From Leptotrichia sp. oral taxon 223 (lineage in GTDB: Bacteria > Fusobacteriota > Fusobacteriia > Fusobacteriales > Leptotrichiaceae): a DNA stretch of 64,000 nt. The notes below the pieces were generated by a model. That model worked only from the letters and a program-made list of their open reading frames with translations. It did no database searches and had not been told where the DNA came from. Below are positions 1 to 7,288 of the stretch, one piece after another. Both the position numbers and the translations under genes were made by a program. Where the stretch lies: the NCBI RefSeq assembly GCF_013394795.1, contig NZ_JABXYU010000001.1, positions 1,612,001-1,676,000 on the forward strand. The letters are read 5' to 3'. Each line of letters begins with the position of its first letter. The stretch's first letter is position 1.

Positions 1-1501
1 AAGAATATTGATACCTTTTGGACTTCATCACATCTGGTATATTCCATTCTGGCAAACAGGACTGGGTGGAAGTGCAATGATAGACGGAACAATGGTTTCA
101 GGGGCACAAAACATATTCTTTGCAGAATTAGTATCGCCAAATACTACACGTTTTAGCATTGATGCGGCGAAATTTATGACAGGAAAATATTCATTTATGA
201 TGGGTGGACTTCCAGGAGCAGCTCTTGCAATGTATCATTGTGCAAAACCAAATAAAAAGAAAATAGTTGGAGGATTGTTACTTTCGGCGGCTTTAACAAG
301 TTTTCTTACAGGGATTACAGAGCCTATTGAATTTACATTCTTATTCGTAGCGCCTTTCGTATTTGTTGTTCACTGTATTTTTGCAGGAATTTCATTTGCA
401 CTTATGAGAATACTTGATATAGCGATAGGAACTACTTTTTCTTGTGGACTGATAGATTTCACATTATACGGAATATTACCAGGAAATTCAAAAACACATT
501 GGCTTAGATTATTGCCAATATTTGTAATATATTTTGTACTTTACTATTTCTTCTTTAAATTTGTTATACAAAAATGGAACTTGAAAACTCCAGGAAGGGA
601 AGATGATGATGAAGATACAAAATTATACACAAAAGATGATTACAATACTATGAGAGATAGCAGAAAACAGGGAGCAATAACAGAAGATACAGTTTCACAG
701 GCAATTATAGATGGACTTGGAGGACTTGATAATTTTGGTGATGTTACGTGCTGTGCAACTAGACTGAGAATGCGTGTAAATAATATGGATTTAGTAAATG
801 AAGCAGCATTAAAGCGTACAGGAGCAATGGGAGTTATCAAAAAAGGAAGTGGAATTCAAGTTGTATATGGGCCTACTGTGTCAGTTATTAAAAGTAACTT
901 GACAGAATATATCGAAAAAATAAAAGAACACGGCATGGAAGCCTCATTTGCAGAAGAAAAACCAGCAAGAAATATAGATTTGAATGTGTTGAACTTGAGT
1001 GAAGATAGTGTAAATGAAAATTATGAATCGCTAGAGGCAATAAATCAGATAATTGCTCCGTATAAAGGTAAAATTTACGATATTGAAAACATTAGTGATA
1101 AAATATTTAATACAAAGGTTCTTGGAGATGGTTTTGCAATTGAAATTGAAGGTGATGAAATAATTGCTCCAACTGACGGAACAGTAGTAAATGTTTATAC
1201 AACAGAACATGCCTTTATCATTCAGGATAAATTTGGACATAATATTCTGATACACGTTGGACTTGGAACAGCGGGATTAAATGGAGAAGGTATAAAATTA
1301 TTTAAGAAAATAGGAGATACAGTTAAAAAAGGCGAAAAAATTGGTGCATTAGATAGAAATGCGATAACAAAAGCAGGAATTTCGTTAATTTCACCTGTAA
1401 CTTTCTTAAATGTAGACAAGGCAAAATATGGTATAAAAGTTGAAAAAACTGGAAATGTGGAAGCTGGGGAAGAAACAATTATATTTATAACAAAAAAATA
1501 A
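1..1501 (+). CDS. PTS permease EIICBA, glucose/maltose superfamily, 5'-truncated by window edge
   Basis: The reading frame is open from the first base, so the start and the N-terminal EIIC helices lie outside the window. The visible 499 or so residues hold the end of the membrane EIIC domain (GLHHIWYIPFWQT), then EIIB with the phospho-cysteine in CCATRLR (about residue 249 of the part starting at base 8), then EIIA with the phospho-histidine in ILIHVGLGT and GEGIKLF. By family knowledge it imports and phosphorylates a hexose, hexitol or alpha-glucoside. Its place beside a glycyl-radical lyase and an FSA-like aldolase suggests that it supplies their phosphorylated substrate, possibly 1,5-anhydroglucitol; this is inference, since specificity cannot be read from the sequence. 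Confidence 0.9.
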   Translation, partial: RILIPFGLHHIWYIPFWQTGLGGSAMIDGTMVSGAQNIFFAELVSPNTTRFSIDAAKFMTGKYSFMMGGLPGAALAMYHCAKPNKKKIVGGLLLSAALTSFLTGITEPIEFTFLFVAPFVFVVHCIFAGISFALMRILDIAIGTTFSCGLIDFTLYGILPGNSKTHWLRLLPIFVIYFVLYYFFFKFVIQKWNLKTPGREDDDEDTKLYTKDDYNTMRDSRKQGAITEDTVSQAIIDGLGGLDNFGDVTCCATRLRMRVNNMDLVNEAALKRTGAMGVIKKGSGIQVVYGPTVSVIKSNLTEYIEKIKEHGMEASFAEEKPARNIDLNVLNLSEDSVNENYESLEAINQIIAPYKGKIYDIENISDKIFNTKVLGDGFAIEIEGDEIIAPTDGTVVNVYTTEHAFIIQDKFGHNILIHVGLGTAGLNGEGIKLFKKIGDTVKKGEKIGALDRNAITKAGISLISPVTFLNVDKAKYGIKVEKTGNVEAGEETIIFITKK

Positions 1502-1513
1502 TTAACATAATAA

Positions 1514-1541
1514 AGCCTCTATAATTATATAGGGGTTTTTA
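1514..1541 (+). terminator. Rho-independent terminator of PTS gene
   Basis: Stem CCTCTATA (1516-1523) pairs with TATAGGGG (1528-1535) around a 4-nt loop, with one G-U pair, and is followed by TTTTT. It lies 13 bp after the PTS stop codon. Confidence 0.85.
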
Positions 1542-1610
1542 TATACATTATTAAATTAAAATATATAATAATTTTAATAGATATTAATTAGAATTTATAA
1601 AAAGTTTTTC

Positions 1611-1639
1611 TTGAAAATTTTTCTAATATTCGATAGAAT
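1611..1639 (+). promoter_or_regulatory. sigma70-type promoter of the first DeoR gene
   Basis: TTGAAA (1611-1616), 17 nt, TAGAAT (1634-1639). With the PTS terminator upstream, this gives the regulator its own transcript. A CGATAGAAT stretch overlaps the -10 and could be an operator. Confidence 0.7.
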
Positions 1640-1664
1640 AAAAAAAATAATATAAAGATTGGAT

Positions 1665-2423
1665 ATGATAAAAATGCTTAAAAATGAAAGACAGGATATA
1701 ATTTTAATGAAACTTAATAATAAAGGTAAAGTTGTAGTCGGAGAACTTGCGATTGATTTGTCCGTTTCTGAAGATACGATAAGAAGAGATCTCGCTGAAA
1801 TGGATACAAAGGGACTTCTAAAAAGAGTTTTTGGTGGGGCATTGCCTTTAAACAGATATGCTTTAAATTATACGGAAAGACAGAATTTTGAGCCTGAACT
1901 AAAATACGAACTGGCATTAAAAGGTGTAAATTTACTAAAGGATGGGCAGTTAGTTGCGATAGACGGAAGTACAACAAATCTTCAATTAGCAAAAGCTATT
2001 CCAGTTAATTTGTCACTAACGGTAATTACCAATAGCCTAGCTATAGCAAGTGAGCTTTGCAATCACAAAAATATAGAGATAATAATGGTTGGTGGAAATC
2101 TGTTTCAAAAAATTATGACTAATGTGGGAAATTTGGCAGTAGAGCAAGTAAAAGAATATTATCCAGATATTTGTTTTATGGGAGCTTATGCAATTCATCC
2201 GTTAATGGGGATAACAAGCCCTTATGAAAAGGAAGTAAGTGTAAAACGTCAGTTTATAAAGTCTTCAAGCAGAGTTGTGACGTTAATTATACCAAATAAA
2301 TTTAATGTAATAATGCCTTATAAAGTGTGTGATATGACAGATGTTACAACTATTATAACAGATAAGAGTGTATCAGCGGAGATACTGGAAGAGTATGAAA
2401 AAATAGGAATTGAATGTATTTGA
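1665..2423 (+). CDS. DeoR/GlpR-family transcriptional regulator
   Basis: The protein of about 252 residues begins with a DeoR winged helix-turn-helix (LAIDLSVSEDTIRRDLAEMD, then LLKRVFGGALP). It continues into the sugar-phosphate sensor domain, with AIDGSTTNLQLA, the conserved VITNSLAIA strand and a MVGGNL motif. Family members usually repress sugar-catabolism genes until a phosphorylated sugar binds. Lying between the PTS gene and the glycyl-radical operon, it is a likely local regulator. A TTG six bases upstream (1659) and an ATG at 1674 are alternative starts. No clear Shine-Dalgarno sequence decides between them. Confidence 0.9.
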   Translation: MIKMLKNERQDIILMKLNNKGKVVVGELAIDLSVSEDTIRRDLAEMDTKGLLKRVFGGALPLNRYALNYTERQNFEPELKYELALKGVNLLKDGQLVAIDGSTTNLQLAKAIPVNLSLTVITNSLAIASELCNHKNIEIIMVGGNLFQKIMTNVGNLAVEQVKEYYPDICFMGAYAIHPLMGITSPYEKEVSVKRQFIKSSSRVVTLIIPNKFNVIMPYKVCDMTDVTTIITDKSVSAEILEEYEKIGIECI

Positions 2424-2428
2424 GCAAG

Positions 2429-2453
2429 GAAGGGGGCAAATGCCTCTTTTTTT
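2429..2453 (+). terminator. Rho-independent terminator of DeoR gene
   Basis: AAGGGGGCA pairs with TGCCTCTTT using G-U pairs, followed by a T run. It begins 6 bp after the stop codon. Confidence 0.75.
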
Positions 2454-2471
2454 GTCTTGAAACTACTGAAA

Positions 2472-2512
2472 AACTATAAAAATACAAGGAGCTTAAAATT
2501 ACCAGCCCCTTG
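2472..2512 (-). terminator. Rho-independent terminator of glycyl-radical enzyme operon
   Basis: On the minus strand CAAGGGGCT (2512-2504) pairs with AGCTCCTTG (2493-2485) across a 10-nt loop, followed by TATTTTTATAG. It lies about 50 bp after the minus-strand stop codon and faces the DeoR terminator. Confidence 0.8.
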
Positions 2513-2560
2513 CAGTAAAGAGAAAATTTATTTTAGAAGTTTATCTAAAAGGATAAATAT

Positions 2561-4963
2561 TTATATTCTTTGTTCCGTTCTTGAAATAATATCATTTTGT
2601 GTAGTTCTGTCAAGTGTAACAAATTGTGCACAGTATCCAGCTACTCTTACGATAATATCTCTATGTTTTTCAGGTTCAACCTGTGCCTGTTTCAATGTTT
2701 TTCCTGAAATAATGTTAAATTGGATATGCCATCCTTTTGAACTTATAAATGATTTTATTACATTTACAAATTTTTCGAATTGTTCTGGAGTATTTACCAG
2801 TTCAGGAGAATATTTTTGATTTAGCAACTGTCCACCTGTAATCATCAGAGTTGGCAATTTATTTACAGAATTTAATACTGCTGTCGGGCCGTTTGTGTCA
2901 GTTCCCTGAGTTGGAGAACCTCCTTCGGCTGCTGGTGTATAAGCGTATCTTCCGTCTGGAGTGGCACCACTTACTGTTCCCATTGGTACATTTGAAGAAA
3001 TTCCAGATGTTGAAACTCCATAACCGCCGTTAATTGGGCCTCTTCCATATCTTGTATTGTGATATTTTTGAATTTCATCAATATATGTCCAGTAGATGTT
3101 TGTAGCAAATTCATCCACTTCATCGATATCATTTCCATATTTAGGTACTTCCAGCAATATTTTTCTGATTCTTTCTCCATTTTCGCCTTCATAGTTTGTT
3201 TGAAGGGCATTGTAAACTTCTTCCCTTGTTAAAATTTTGTTATCAAAAACTGTTGTTTTTAAAGCATATAATGAATTTGCGGCATTTGCAATTCCCACTT
3301 GAAGTCCTGAAATAATATCATAAACTGCTCCACCTTCTTTTGCGGAAAGTCCTCTTCCAATACAGTCATCAATAAGACTTGACAATAAGATGTCAGGAAA
3401 TTCTTCTAAATGTGTATCAGCCAATGCATCAAGTGCAACAGATAGTTTTGTATAGTGTTTCATATATTTTTTCCATGCTTCCCATAAATCCTCATAAGTT
3501 TCATAGTCAGTCAGTTTCCCTGCTTTTAGTAATTGAAGTCCAGTTCTGGCATCATAACCGTCGTTTAACACAAGCTCGGTTGCTTTTACAAAGTTTAAAA
3601 AAGTCATTCCTGTACATCTGTAACCCCATTTTCCAGGAACAGCAACTTCCACACATCCTACCATTGAATAATTATAGGCATCTTCAATTTTTACACCTTT
3701 GTTTAACAATGCGGGAACTATTATTTCATCTGTATGCATTGCAGGCATTCCATAACCTGTCGCAGCCACTTCTGCACATTTTCTGATGAATTTTTCTGGA
3801 GAATTTATATGAAATCTTGCAGATAAATTTGGCTGTGTAAGCTTATTTTCTCCAACACTTTCCAGAATTAAATAGCTTAATTCATTTGTAGAATCTTTTC
3901 CGCTTGGAGTTGATCCTCCTATTGTAACATTCTGATAAGTTGGATAACCTGCGCCGTAACCAGAATGCGAAGTTGAACGGACTTTTATTACAGAATATAA
4001 TTTTATCCATAGGCATTGCAGCATTTCCTTTGCAAATTCCCTGTCTAAATTTCCTTCCAAAACATCTTTTTTATAAAGTGGGTATAAATATTGATCCACT
4101 CTTCCAAGAGAAGCCGAATGTCCATTACTTTCAATCTGAATTACTAAATGAATGAACCAGATTGCCTGTACTCCTTCCCAGAATGTTTGAGTAGGATTTT
4201 CAGGTACGTTTAGACAGTTTTTCTGAATCCGAAGCAATTCTTCTTTTCTTTGAGGATCAGTTTCCTTTTCAGCCAGTTCTTTAGCCAAATTTGCAAATCT
4301 ATGAGCAAAGTCAATAGTTGCCTGTGCCACAATTTGTACAGCCTTTAAAAAATCAATTTTATTGTATCCGCCATAAACTGTAATATCCACTTTTTCCATA
4401 GAAGCCTTAGCCTCTTCTATTACTCCCTTTAGTCCTTTTGTCAAAACCTTTTTAAAATCAGGTACAATATGTCCGTCACCAGAAGTCATATTTCCTTCAC
4501 CATGAATAATTTTTACAGTTCCAGCTTCTTTTATTTCCTGAGGCATTTGAGCATGAGCCTTGTCTTTCAGTGTTTTTCCACGCCACCATTCACAAATTTC
4601 CAAAAGTTCTGGGATTTCTTCTTCAGGAATTCTGAATTTATCTCCATCTCTATGGTCAAAGTTTCCTTTTGCCTTGATTTCATCAACAATCCAATCTACT
4701 GCATATTCTGGAAAAAGCGGAGCTGTTCTTTCGTCAACAGACTGATTTCCTACAATAAGTTCTCCGTCTTTTATGTATATTGTCATGTTTTCTAAAATTT
4801 CTTTAACTGCATAAGCACGAACAATGTATTTTGATTTTCCTTCATGTTCTTTGTATGCTTTTGTCAAAAGTCTGCCTCTTTCGACACTGACACCAGGAAA
4901 TTTTGATAAAGCCGATTCTCTTAATTTTTTTACTCTTTCACTTTTTAAAACAAATTCTCTCAT
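2561..4963 (-). CDS. glycyl-radical enzyme of the PflD/YbiW type, probable 1,5-anhydrohexitol-6-phosphate lyase
   Basis: An 800-residue glycyl-radical enzyme. The catalytic cysteine is in VGCVEVAVPGKWGYRC (Cys437), and the glycyl radical loop RVAGYCAQF places Gly776 24 residues from the C-terminus. A Cys-Val-Glu site instead of the adjacent Cys-Cys of true pyruvate formate-lyase points to a lyase/dehydratase subclass. The start at 4963 is preceded by GGAGG; an ATG 15 bases upstream would lie before that ribosome site. The linkage activase-lyase-FSA aldolase matches E. coli ybiY-ybiW-fsaA. Members of this group have been reported to open 1,5-anhydrohexitol 6-phosphates to 1-deoxyfructose 6-phosphate. 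That assignment here rests on motif and context, not on measured specificity. Confidence 0.85.
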   Translation of the reverse strand: MREFVLKSERVKKLRESALSKFPGVSVERGRLLTKAYKEHEGKSKYIVRAYAVKEILENMTIYIKDGELIVGNQSVDERTAPLFPEYAVDWIVDEIKAKGNFDHRDGDKFRIPEEEIPELLEICEWWRGKTLKDKAHAQMPQEIKEAGTVKIIHGEGNMTSGDGHIVPDFKKVLTKGLKGVIEEAKASMEKVDITVYGGYNKIDFLKAVQIVAQATIDFAHRFANLAKELAEKETDPQRKEELLRIQKNCLNVPENPTQTFWEGVQAIWFIHLVIQIESNGHSASLGRVDQYLYPLYKKDVLEGNLDREFAKEMLQCLWIKLYSVIKVRSTSHSGYGAGYPTYQNVTIGGSTPSGKDSTNELSYLILESVGENKLTQPNLSARFHINSPEKFIRKCAEVAATGYGMPAMHTDEIIVPALLNKGVKIEDAYNYSMVGCVEVAVPGKWGYRCTGMTFLNFVKATELVLNDGYDARTGLQLLKAGKLTDYETYEDLWEAWKKYMKHYTKLSVALDALADTHLEEFPDILLSSLIDDCIGRGLSAKEGGAVYDIISGLQVGIANAANSLYALKTTVFDNKILTREEVYNALQTNYEGENGERIRKILLEVPKYGNDIDEVDEFATNIYWTYIDEIQKYHNTRYGRGPINGGYGVSTSGISSNVPMGTVSGATPDGRYAYTPAAEGGSPTQGTDTNGPTAVLNSVNKLPTLMITGGQLLNQKYSPELVNTPEQFEKFVNVIKSFISSKGWHIQFNIISGKTLKQAQVEPEKHRDIIVRVAGYCAQFVTLDRTTQNDIISRTEQRI

Positions 4964-5014
4964 TGCTTTTTCCTCCATTTTTTATTTTAATATCCTATCT
5001 TTATTTTCAATTTT

Positions 5015-5917
5015 TTATCCATTCAATCTTGCCTTTAATCCATAACCTTTCATTATTTGTAAAGCATTATCGAGTTCTTCTTGTGTATGTTTTTCGAGTG
5101 TTTTCATCGGATACGGCATTCTTAATTTTCTATATTTTTCAAGTCCCATTGTGTGATAAGGCAGTATATTTACTTCCAGTAAATTTAATTTTTTCAAAAA
5201 TTTTGCTGTTTCGTGAATATTCTTCTCATCATCGTTTATTCCTTTTATAAAGGGAAATCTCATAATAATCTTTTTATGCCATTTTGAAAGTTTTGTAAGA
5301 TTTTCCAAAATTAGTCCATTTGTAACGGAAGTATATTGTTTATGCTTTTCACTGTCCATATGTTTTATATCAAATAATACAGTGTCGGTTAATTTTGCAA
5401 GTCTTTCAAGTTCCTTGTAACTTCCAAATCCAGTTGTTTCAATAGCAGTATTTATGTATTCATCTTTCAATCTTTCAAATAATTCTGTTCCAAATGCTGC
5501 ATTTACAAGTATTTCTCCGCCACTTAATGTAACTCCTCCTCCAGAGTTTCTATAAAATTTTTCATCCTTCATCACAATTTTAAATACATCTTCAACCGTC
5601 ATATCCTGTGCAACTTTTTTTAACGCACCAGCAACTGGACATACACGGCAGGGAGTATCAAAATCTTCACATAAAAAACGGTTATAATTCCAGAAGTTAT
5701 CTTTATTTATAGTGATGGAACTGTTTTCTACCTTTGTGCAGTCTCCACATTTTGTACATTTTCTTGAATCCCAGTAAAATTGGTTTTCAATTTTTTGGGT
5801 TTCAGGGTTAGAACACCACAGGCATCTAAGCGGACATCCTTTAAAATAAACAACTGTCCTAACCCCTGGTCCATCAAATGTGGCTCCTCTTTCAATATCT
5901 GTAACCAAAGCTCTCAT
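5015..5917 (-). CDS. glycyl-radical enzyme activating protein (radical SAM, PflC/YbiY type)
   Basis: A 300-residue radical SAM activase that installs the glycyl radical on the enzyme encoded 51 bp downstream in the same operon. The SAM cluster motif is CPLRCLWC near residue 28, after the typical GATFDGPGVRTVVYFKG. A ferredoxin-like insert follows (CTKCGDC and later CRVCPVAGAL). SGGGVTLSGGE is the conserved glycine-rich segment. The insert shows fewer cysteines than the canonical eight of two full [4Fe-4S] motifs, so cluster occupancy is uncertain. The ATG at 5917 follows AGAGGTG at good spacing. Confidence 0.92.
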   Translation of the reverse strand: MRALVTDIERGATFDGPGVRTVVYFKGCPLRCLWCSNPETQKIENQFYWDSRKCTKCGDCTKVENSSITINKDNFWNYNRFLCEDFDTPCRVCPVAGALKKVAQDMTVEDVFKIVMKDEKFYRNSGGGVTLSGGEILVNAAFGTELFERLKDEYINTAIETTGFGSYKELERLAKLTDTVLFDIKHMDSEKHKQYTSVTNGLILENLTKLSKWHKKIIMRFPFIKGINDDEKNIHETAKFLKKLNLLEVNILPYHTMGLEKYRKLRMPYPMKTLEKHTQEELDNALQIMKGYGLKARLNG

Positions 5918-5967
5918 ATCCGTTACACCTCTTTTCTTTTTGAAAAATACTTATTAAGTTTCATTTT

Positions 5968-5985
5968 GTTTCTTTATATTTCGAT
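5968..5985. promoter_or_regulatory. candidate operator of activase-lyase operon
   Basis: On the minus strand this reads ATCGAAATATAAAGAAAC, starting at the -10 element. It matches ATCGAAATAAAACGAAAC at 6406-6423, placed similarly in the divergent aldolase promoter, at 16 of 18 positions. It is a likely binding site for one of the two DeoR-family regulators. Confidence 0.55.
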
Positions 5986-6012
5986 TTTACATTATTTTTG
6001 AAAATTTGTCAA
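5984..6012 (-). promoter_or_regulatory. promoter of activase-lyase operon
   Basis: Minus-strand TTGACA (6012-6007), 17 nt, TAAAAT (5989-5984). It lies about 70 bp before the activase start and beyond the small-toxin terminator, so the operon is transcribed independently of the toxin. Confidence 0.8.
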
Positions 6013-6043
6013 GAGTTTTATTTAATTTTGTAAAAAAATTTAT

Positions 6044-6074
6044 AAAAAAACCTGCAATAAATAATAATTGCAGG
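6044..6074 (-). terminator. terminator of small-toxin locus 1
   Basis: Minus-strand CCTGCAAT (6074-6067) pairs with ATTGCAGG (6058-6051) and is followed by seven T. It lies 29 bp after the small peptide stop codon. Confidence 0.85.
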
Positions 6075-6102
6075 GAAAAAATTATTTTTTCATTTTGGGG
6101 TG

Positions 6103-6171
6103 TTATCTTCTACTTAGGATGTAGTAAATAACCACAAGTTGAACTAATATAAAAACTATATCCCGTTCCAT
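6103..6171 (-). CDS. 22-residue hydrophobic peptide, putative type I toxin (locus 1)
   Basis: The peptide begins MERDIVFILVQLVVIYYILS and ends RR: one membrane-spanning helix with an acidic N-terminus and a basic tail, the usual look of a type I membrane toxin. A very strong GGGGGTG ribosome site lies 9 nt upstream. The leader next to it (6186-6200) is perfectly complementary to an RNA encoded upstream on the same strand. I do not recognise the sequence family. It resembles the peptides at 38920 and 39295 in size, in the early Asp followed by a hydrophobic run, and in gene layout, but not closely in sequence. Confidence 0.65.
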   Translation of the reverse strand: MERDIVFILVQLVVIYYILSRR

Positions 6172-6221
6172 TTGGACATCACCCCCAATCATAATATGAA
6201 TTAGGTAACGAACCCAAAAAT

Positions 6222-6230
6222 ATTATAGCA
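6222..6230 (-). promoter_or_regulatory. extended -10 promoter of toxin locus 1
   Basis: Minus-strand TGCTATAAT, an extended -10. The expected -35 position (6250-6245) falls in the terminator of the upstream RNA and is a poor match. The mRNA would start near 6215 with a leader of about 45 nt. Confidence 0.6.
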
Positions 6231-6239
6231 AAACTTAAT

Positions 6240-6307
6240 ACAAAAAGCTAGTTCAATTTGAACTAGCCCTTGTCGTTGTTTTTTTCATATTATGATTGTT
6301 TCTTTAC
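6240..6307 (-). ncRNA. putative antitoxin RNA, locus 1
   Basis: A promoter at 6342-6314 and a terminator hairpin define an RNA of about 68 nt. The hairpin is GCTAGTTCA, loop ATT, TGAACTAGC (6267-6247 region), followed by TTTTT. Its 5' half (6298-6284) is perfectly complementary over 15 nt to the toxin leader at 6200-6186, just before the GGGGG. A second block, AACGA (6277-6273), is complementary to TCGTT in the leader (6211-6207), in colinear order. The ends are estimates from the promoter and hairpin. Confidence 0.6.
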
Positions 6308-6313
6308 ATGTTA

Positions 6314-6342
6314 ATTATAACATAAAGAAAGTAATTATTCAA
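6314..6342 (-). promoter_or_regulatory. promoter of antitoxin RNA, locus 1
   Basis: Minus-strand TTGAAT (6342-6337), 17 nt, TATAAT (6319-6314). It is much closer to consensus than the toxin promoter, as expected if the RNA is in excess. Confidence 0.7.
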
Positions 6343-6373
6343 TTAAAATTTTTGAAAAAGTCGAAAAAAAGCA

Positions 6374-6402
6374 TTGACTTTTCTTAAATTATGTATTAAA
6401 AT
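6374..6402 (+). promoter_or_regulatory. promoter of FSA-like aldolase gene
   Basis: TTGACT (6374-6379), 17 nt, TAAAAT (6397-6402), followed directly by the candidate operator at 6406-6423. Confidence 0.75.
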
Positions 6403-6405
6403 AAT

Positions 6406-6423
6406 ATCGAAATAAAACGAAAC
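6406..6423. promoter_or_regulatory. candidate operator of aldolase gene
   Basis: ATCGAAATAAAACGAAAC covers the expected transcription start and contains a repeated CGAAA. It matches 16 of 18 bases of the site in the divergent activase-lyase promoter, which suggests co-regulation. Confidence 0.55.
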
Positions 6424-6478
6424 TAATTAAAATATGGAATTATTATTTCAAAAAATAAAAAAAGAAAGGATGATAAGA

Positions 6479-7195
6479 ATGCAATATTTTATTGATACGG
6501 CGAATTTGGAGAGTATAAAAAAAATTAGCGATATTTTTCCAATAGCGGGAGTTACTACAAATCCTACTATTATTGCGAAGGAAAAAAGGGATTTTAAAGA
6601 GGTTATAAACGATATTTTTGATATTATTGGAAAAGATAAGATTGTGCATGCACAGGCTGTTGGGAGTACATCTGAAATAATGGTAAAAGAAGTACAGCTT
6701 TTGCGTGACACTTTTGGAGAAAATTTTTATACAAAAATTCCTGTAACGCCTGAAGGGATAAAAGCCATAAAAATTTTGGCAAGAGATGGTCATAAAATAA
6801 CTGCAACAGGTATTTTATCACCACAGCAGATAATTATGGCGGCAGAAGCAGGGGCAGAATATATGGCTCCATACATTAACCGTTCTGACAATATTGGCGA
6901 AAATGGGATTGAAATTGTAAAGGATGCCTATAAAATTCTTGAAATGACTAAAAAAACTGATGAGGAAAAATTGGAACGGTACAAAAGAATATTTGAGCCA
7001 AAAATATTAGGTGCTTCGTTTAAGAATGTAAGACAGGTTCACGAAACAATTTTGGCTGGATCAAAATCTGTAACAGTAGCTCCAGATGTCTTTGAAAAAT
7101 TAATTTATCATCCTTACACAGACTGGAGCATGGATACGTTTAATTCTGACTGGGAAAAAGTTTATGGCAAAAAAACACTGCTTGACTTGTTATAA
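6479..7195 (+). CDS. transaldolase-family protein, fructose-6-phosphate aldolase (FSA) type
   Basis: 238 residues, starting MQYFIDTANLESIKKI with AAAGGA upstream; earlier in-frame ATGs lack a ribosome site. The Schiff-base lysine is in FYTKIPVTPEG. TATGILSPQQ and YMAPYINRSD carry the Thr and Tyr positions typical of FSA; true transaldolases have Phe at the latter. A short charged insert (DEEKLERYKRIFEP) and a longer C-terminus set it apart from 220-residue E. coli FsaA. FSA enzymes cleave or form fructose 6-phosphate and 1-deoxy analogues with dihydroxyacetone or hydroxyacetone. Divergent placement from the glycyl-radical operon supports cleavage of 1-deoxyfructose 6-phosphate to hydroxyacetone and glyceraldehyde 3-phosphate. 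Confidence 0.85.
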   Translation: MQYFIDTANLESIKKISDIFPIAGVTTNPTIIAKEKRDFKEVINDIFDIIGKDKIVHAQAVGSTSEIMVKEVQLLRDTFGENFYTKIPVTPEGIKAIKILARDGHKITATGILSPQQIIMAAEAGAEYMAPYINRSDNIGENGIEIVKDAYKILEMTKKTDEEKLERYKRIFEPKILGASFKNVRQVHETILAGSKSVTVAPDVFEKLIYHPYTDWSMDTFNSDWEKVYGKKTLLDLL

Positions 7196-7225
7196 TTTTT
7201 ATTCTTTCAATTTTTTTATAAAATT

Positions 7226-7254
7226 TTGAAATATTAAATGAATTTTGGTATAAT
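7226..7254 (+). promoter_or_regulatory. promoter of second DeoR gene
   Basis: TTGAAA (7226-7231), 17 nt, TATAAT (7249-7254), 34 bp before the ATG. Confidence 0.8.
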
Positions 7255-7288
7255 CTAGGTAACTATAAAAAAGCATTGGAGATTTGAT

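Noticed and set aside
2561-4963. Calling the glycyl-radical enzyme pyruvate formate-lyase (pflB)
   Set aside because: The active site has Cys-Val-Glu, not the adjacent Cys-Cys of PFL, and the activase carries a ferredoxin insert not found in PflA.
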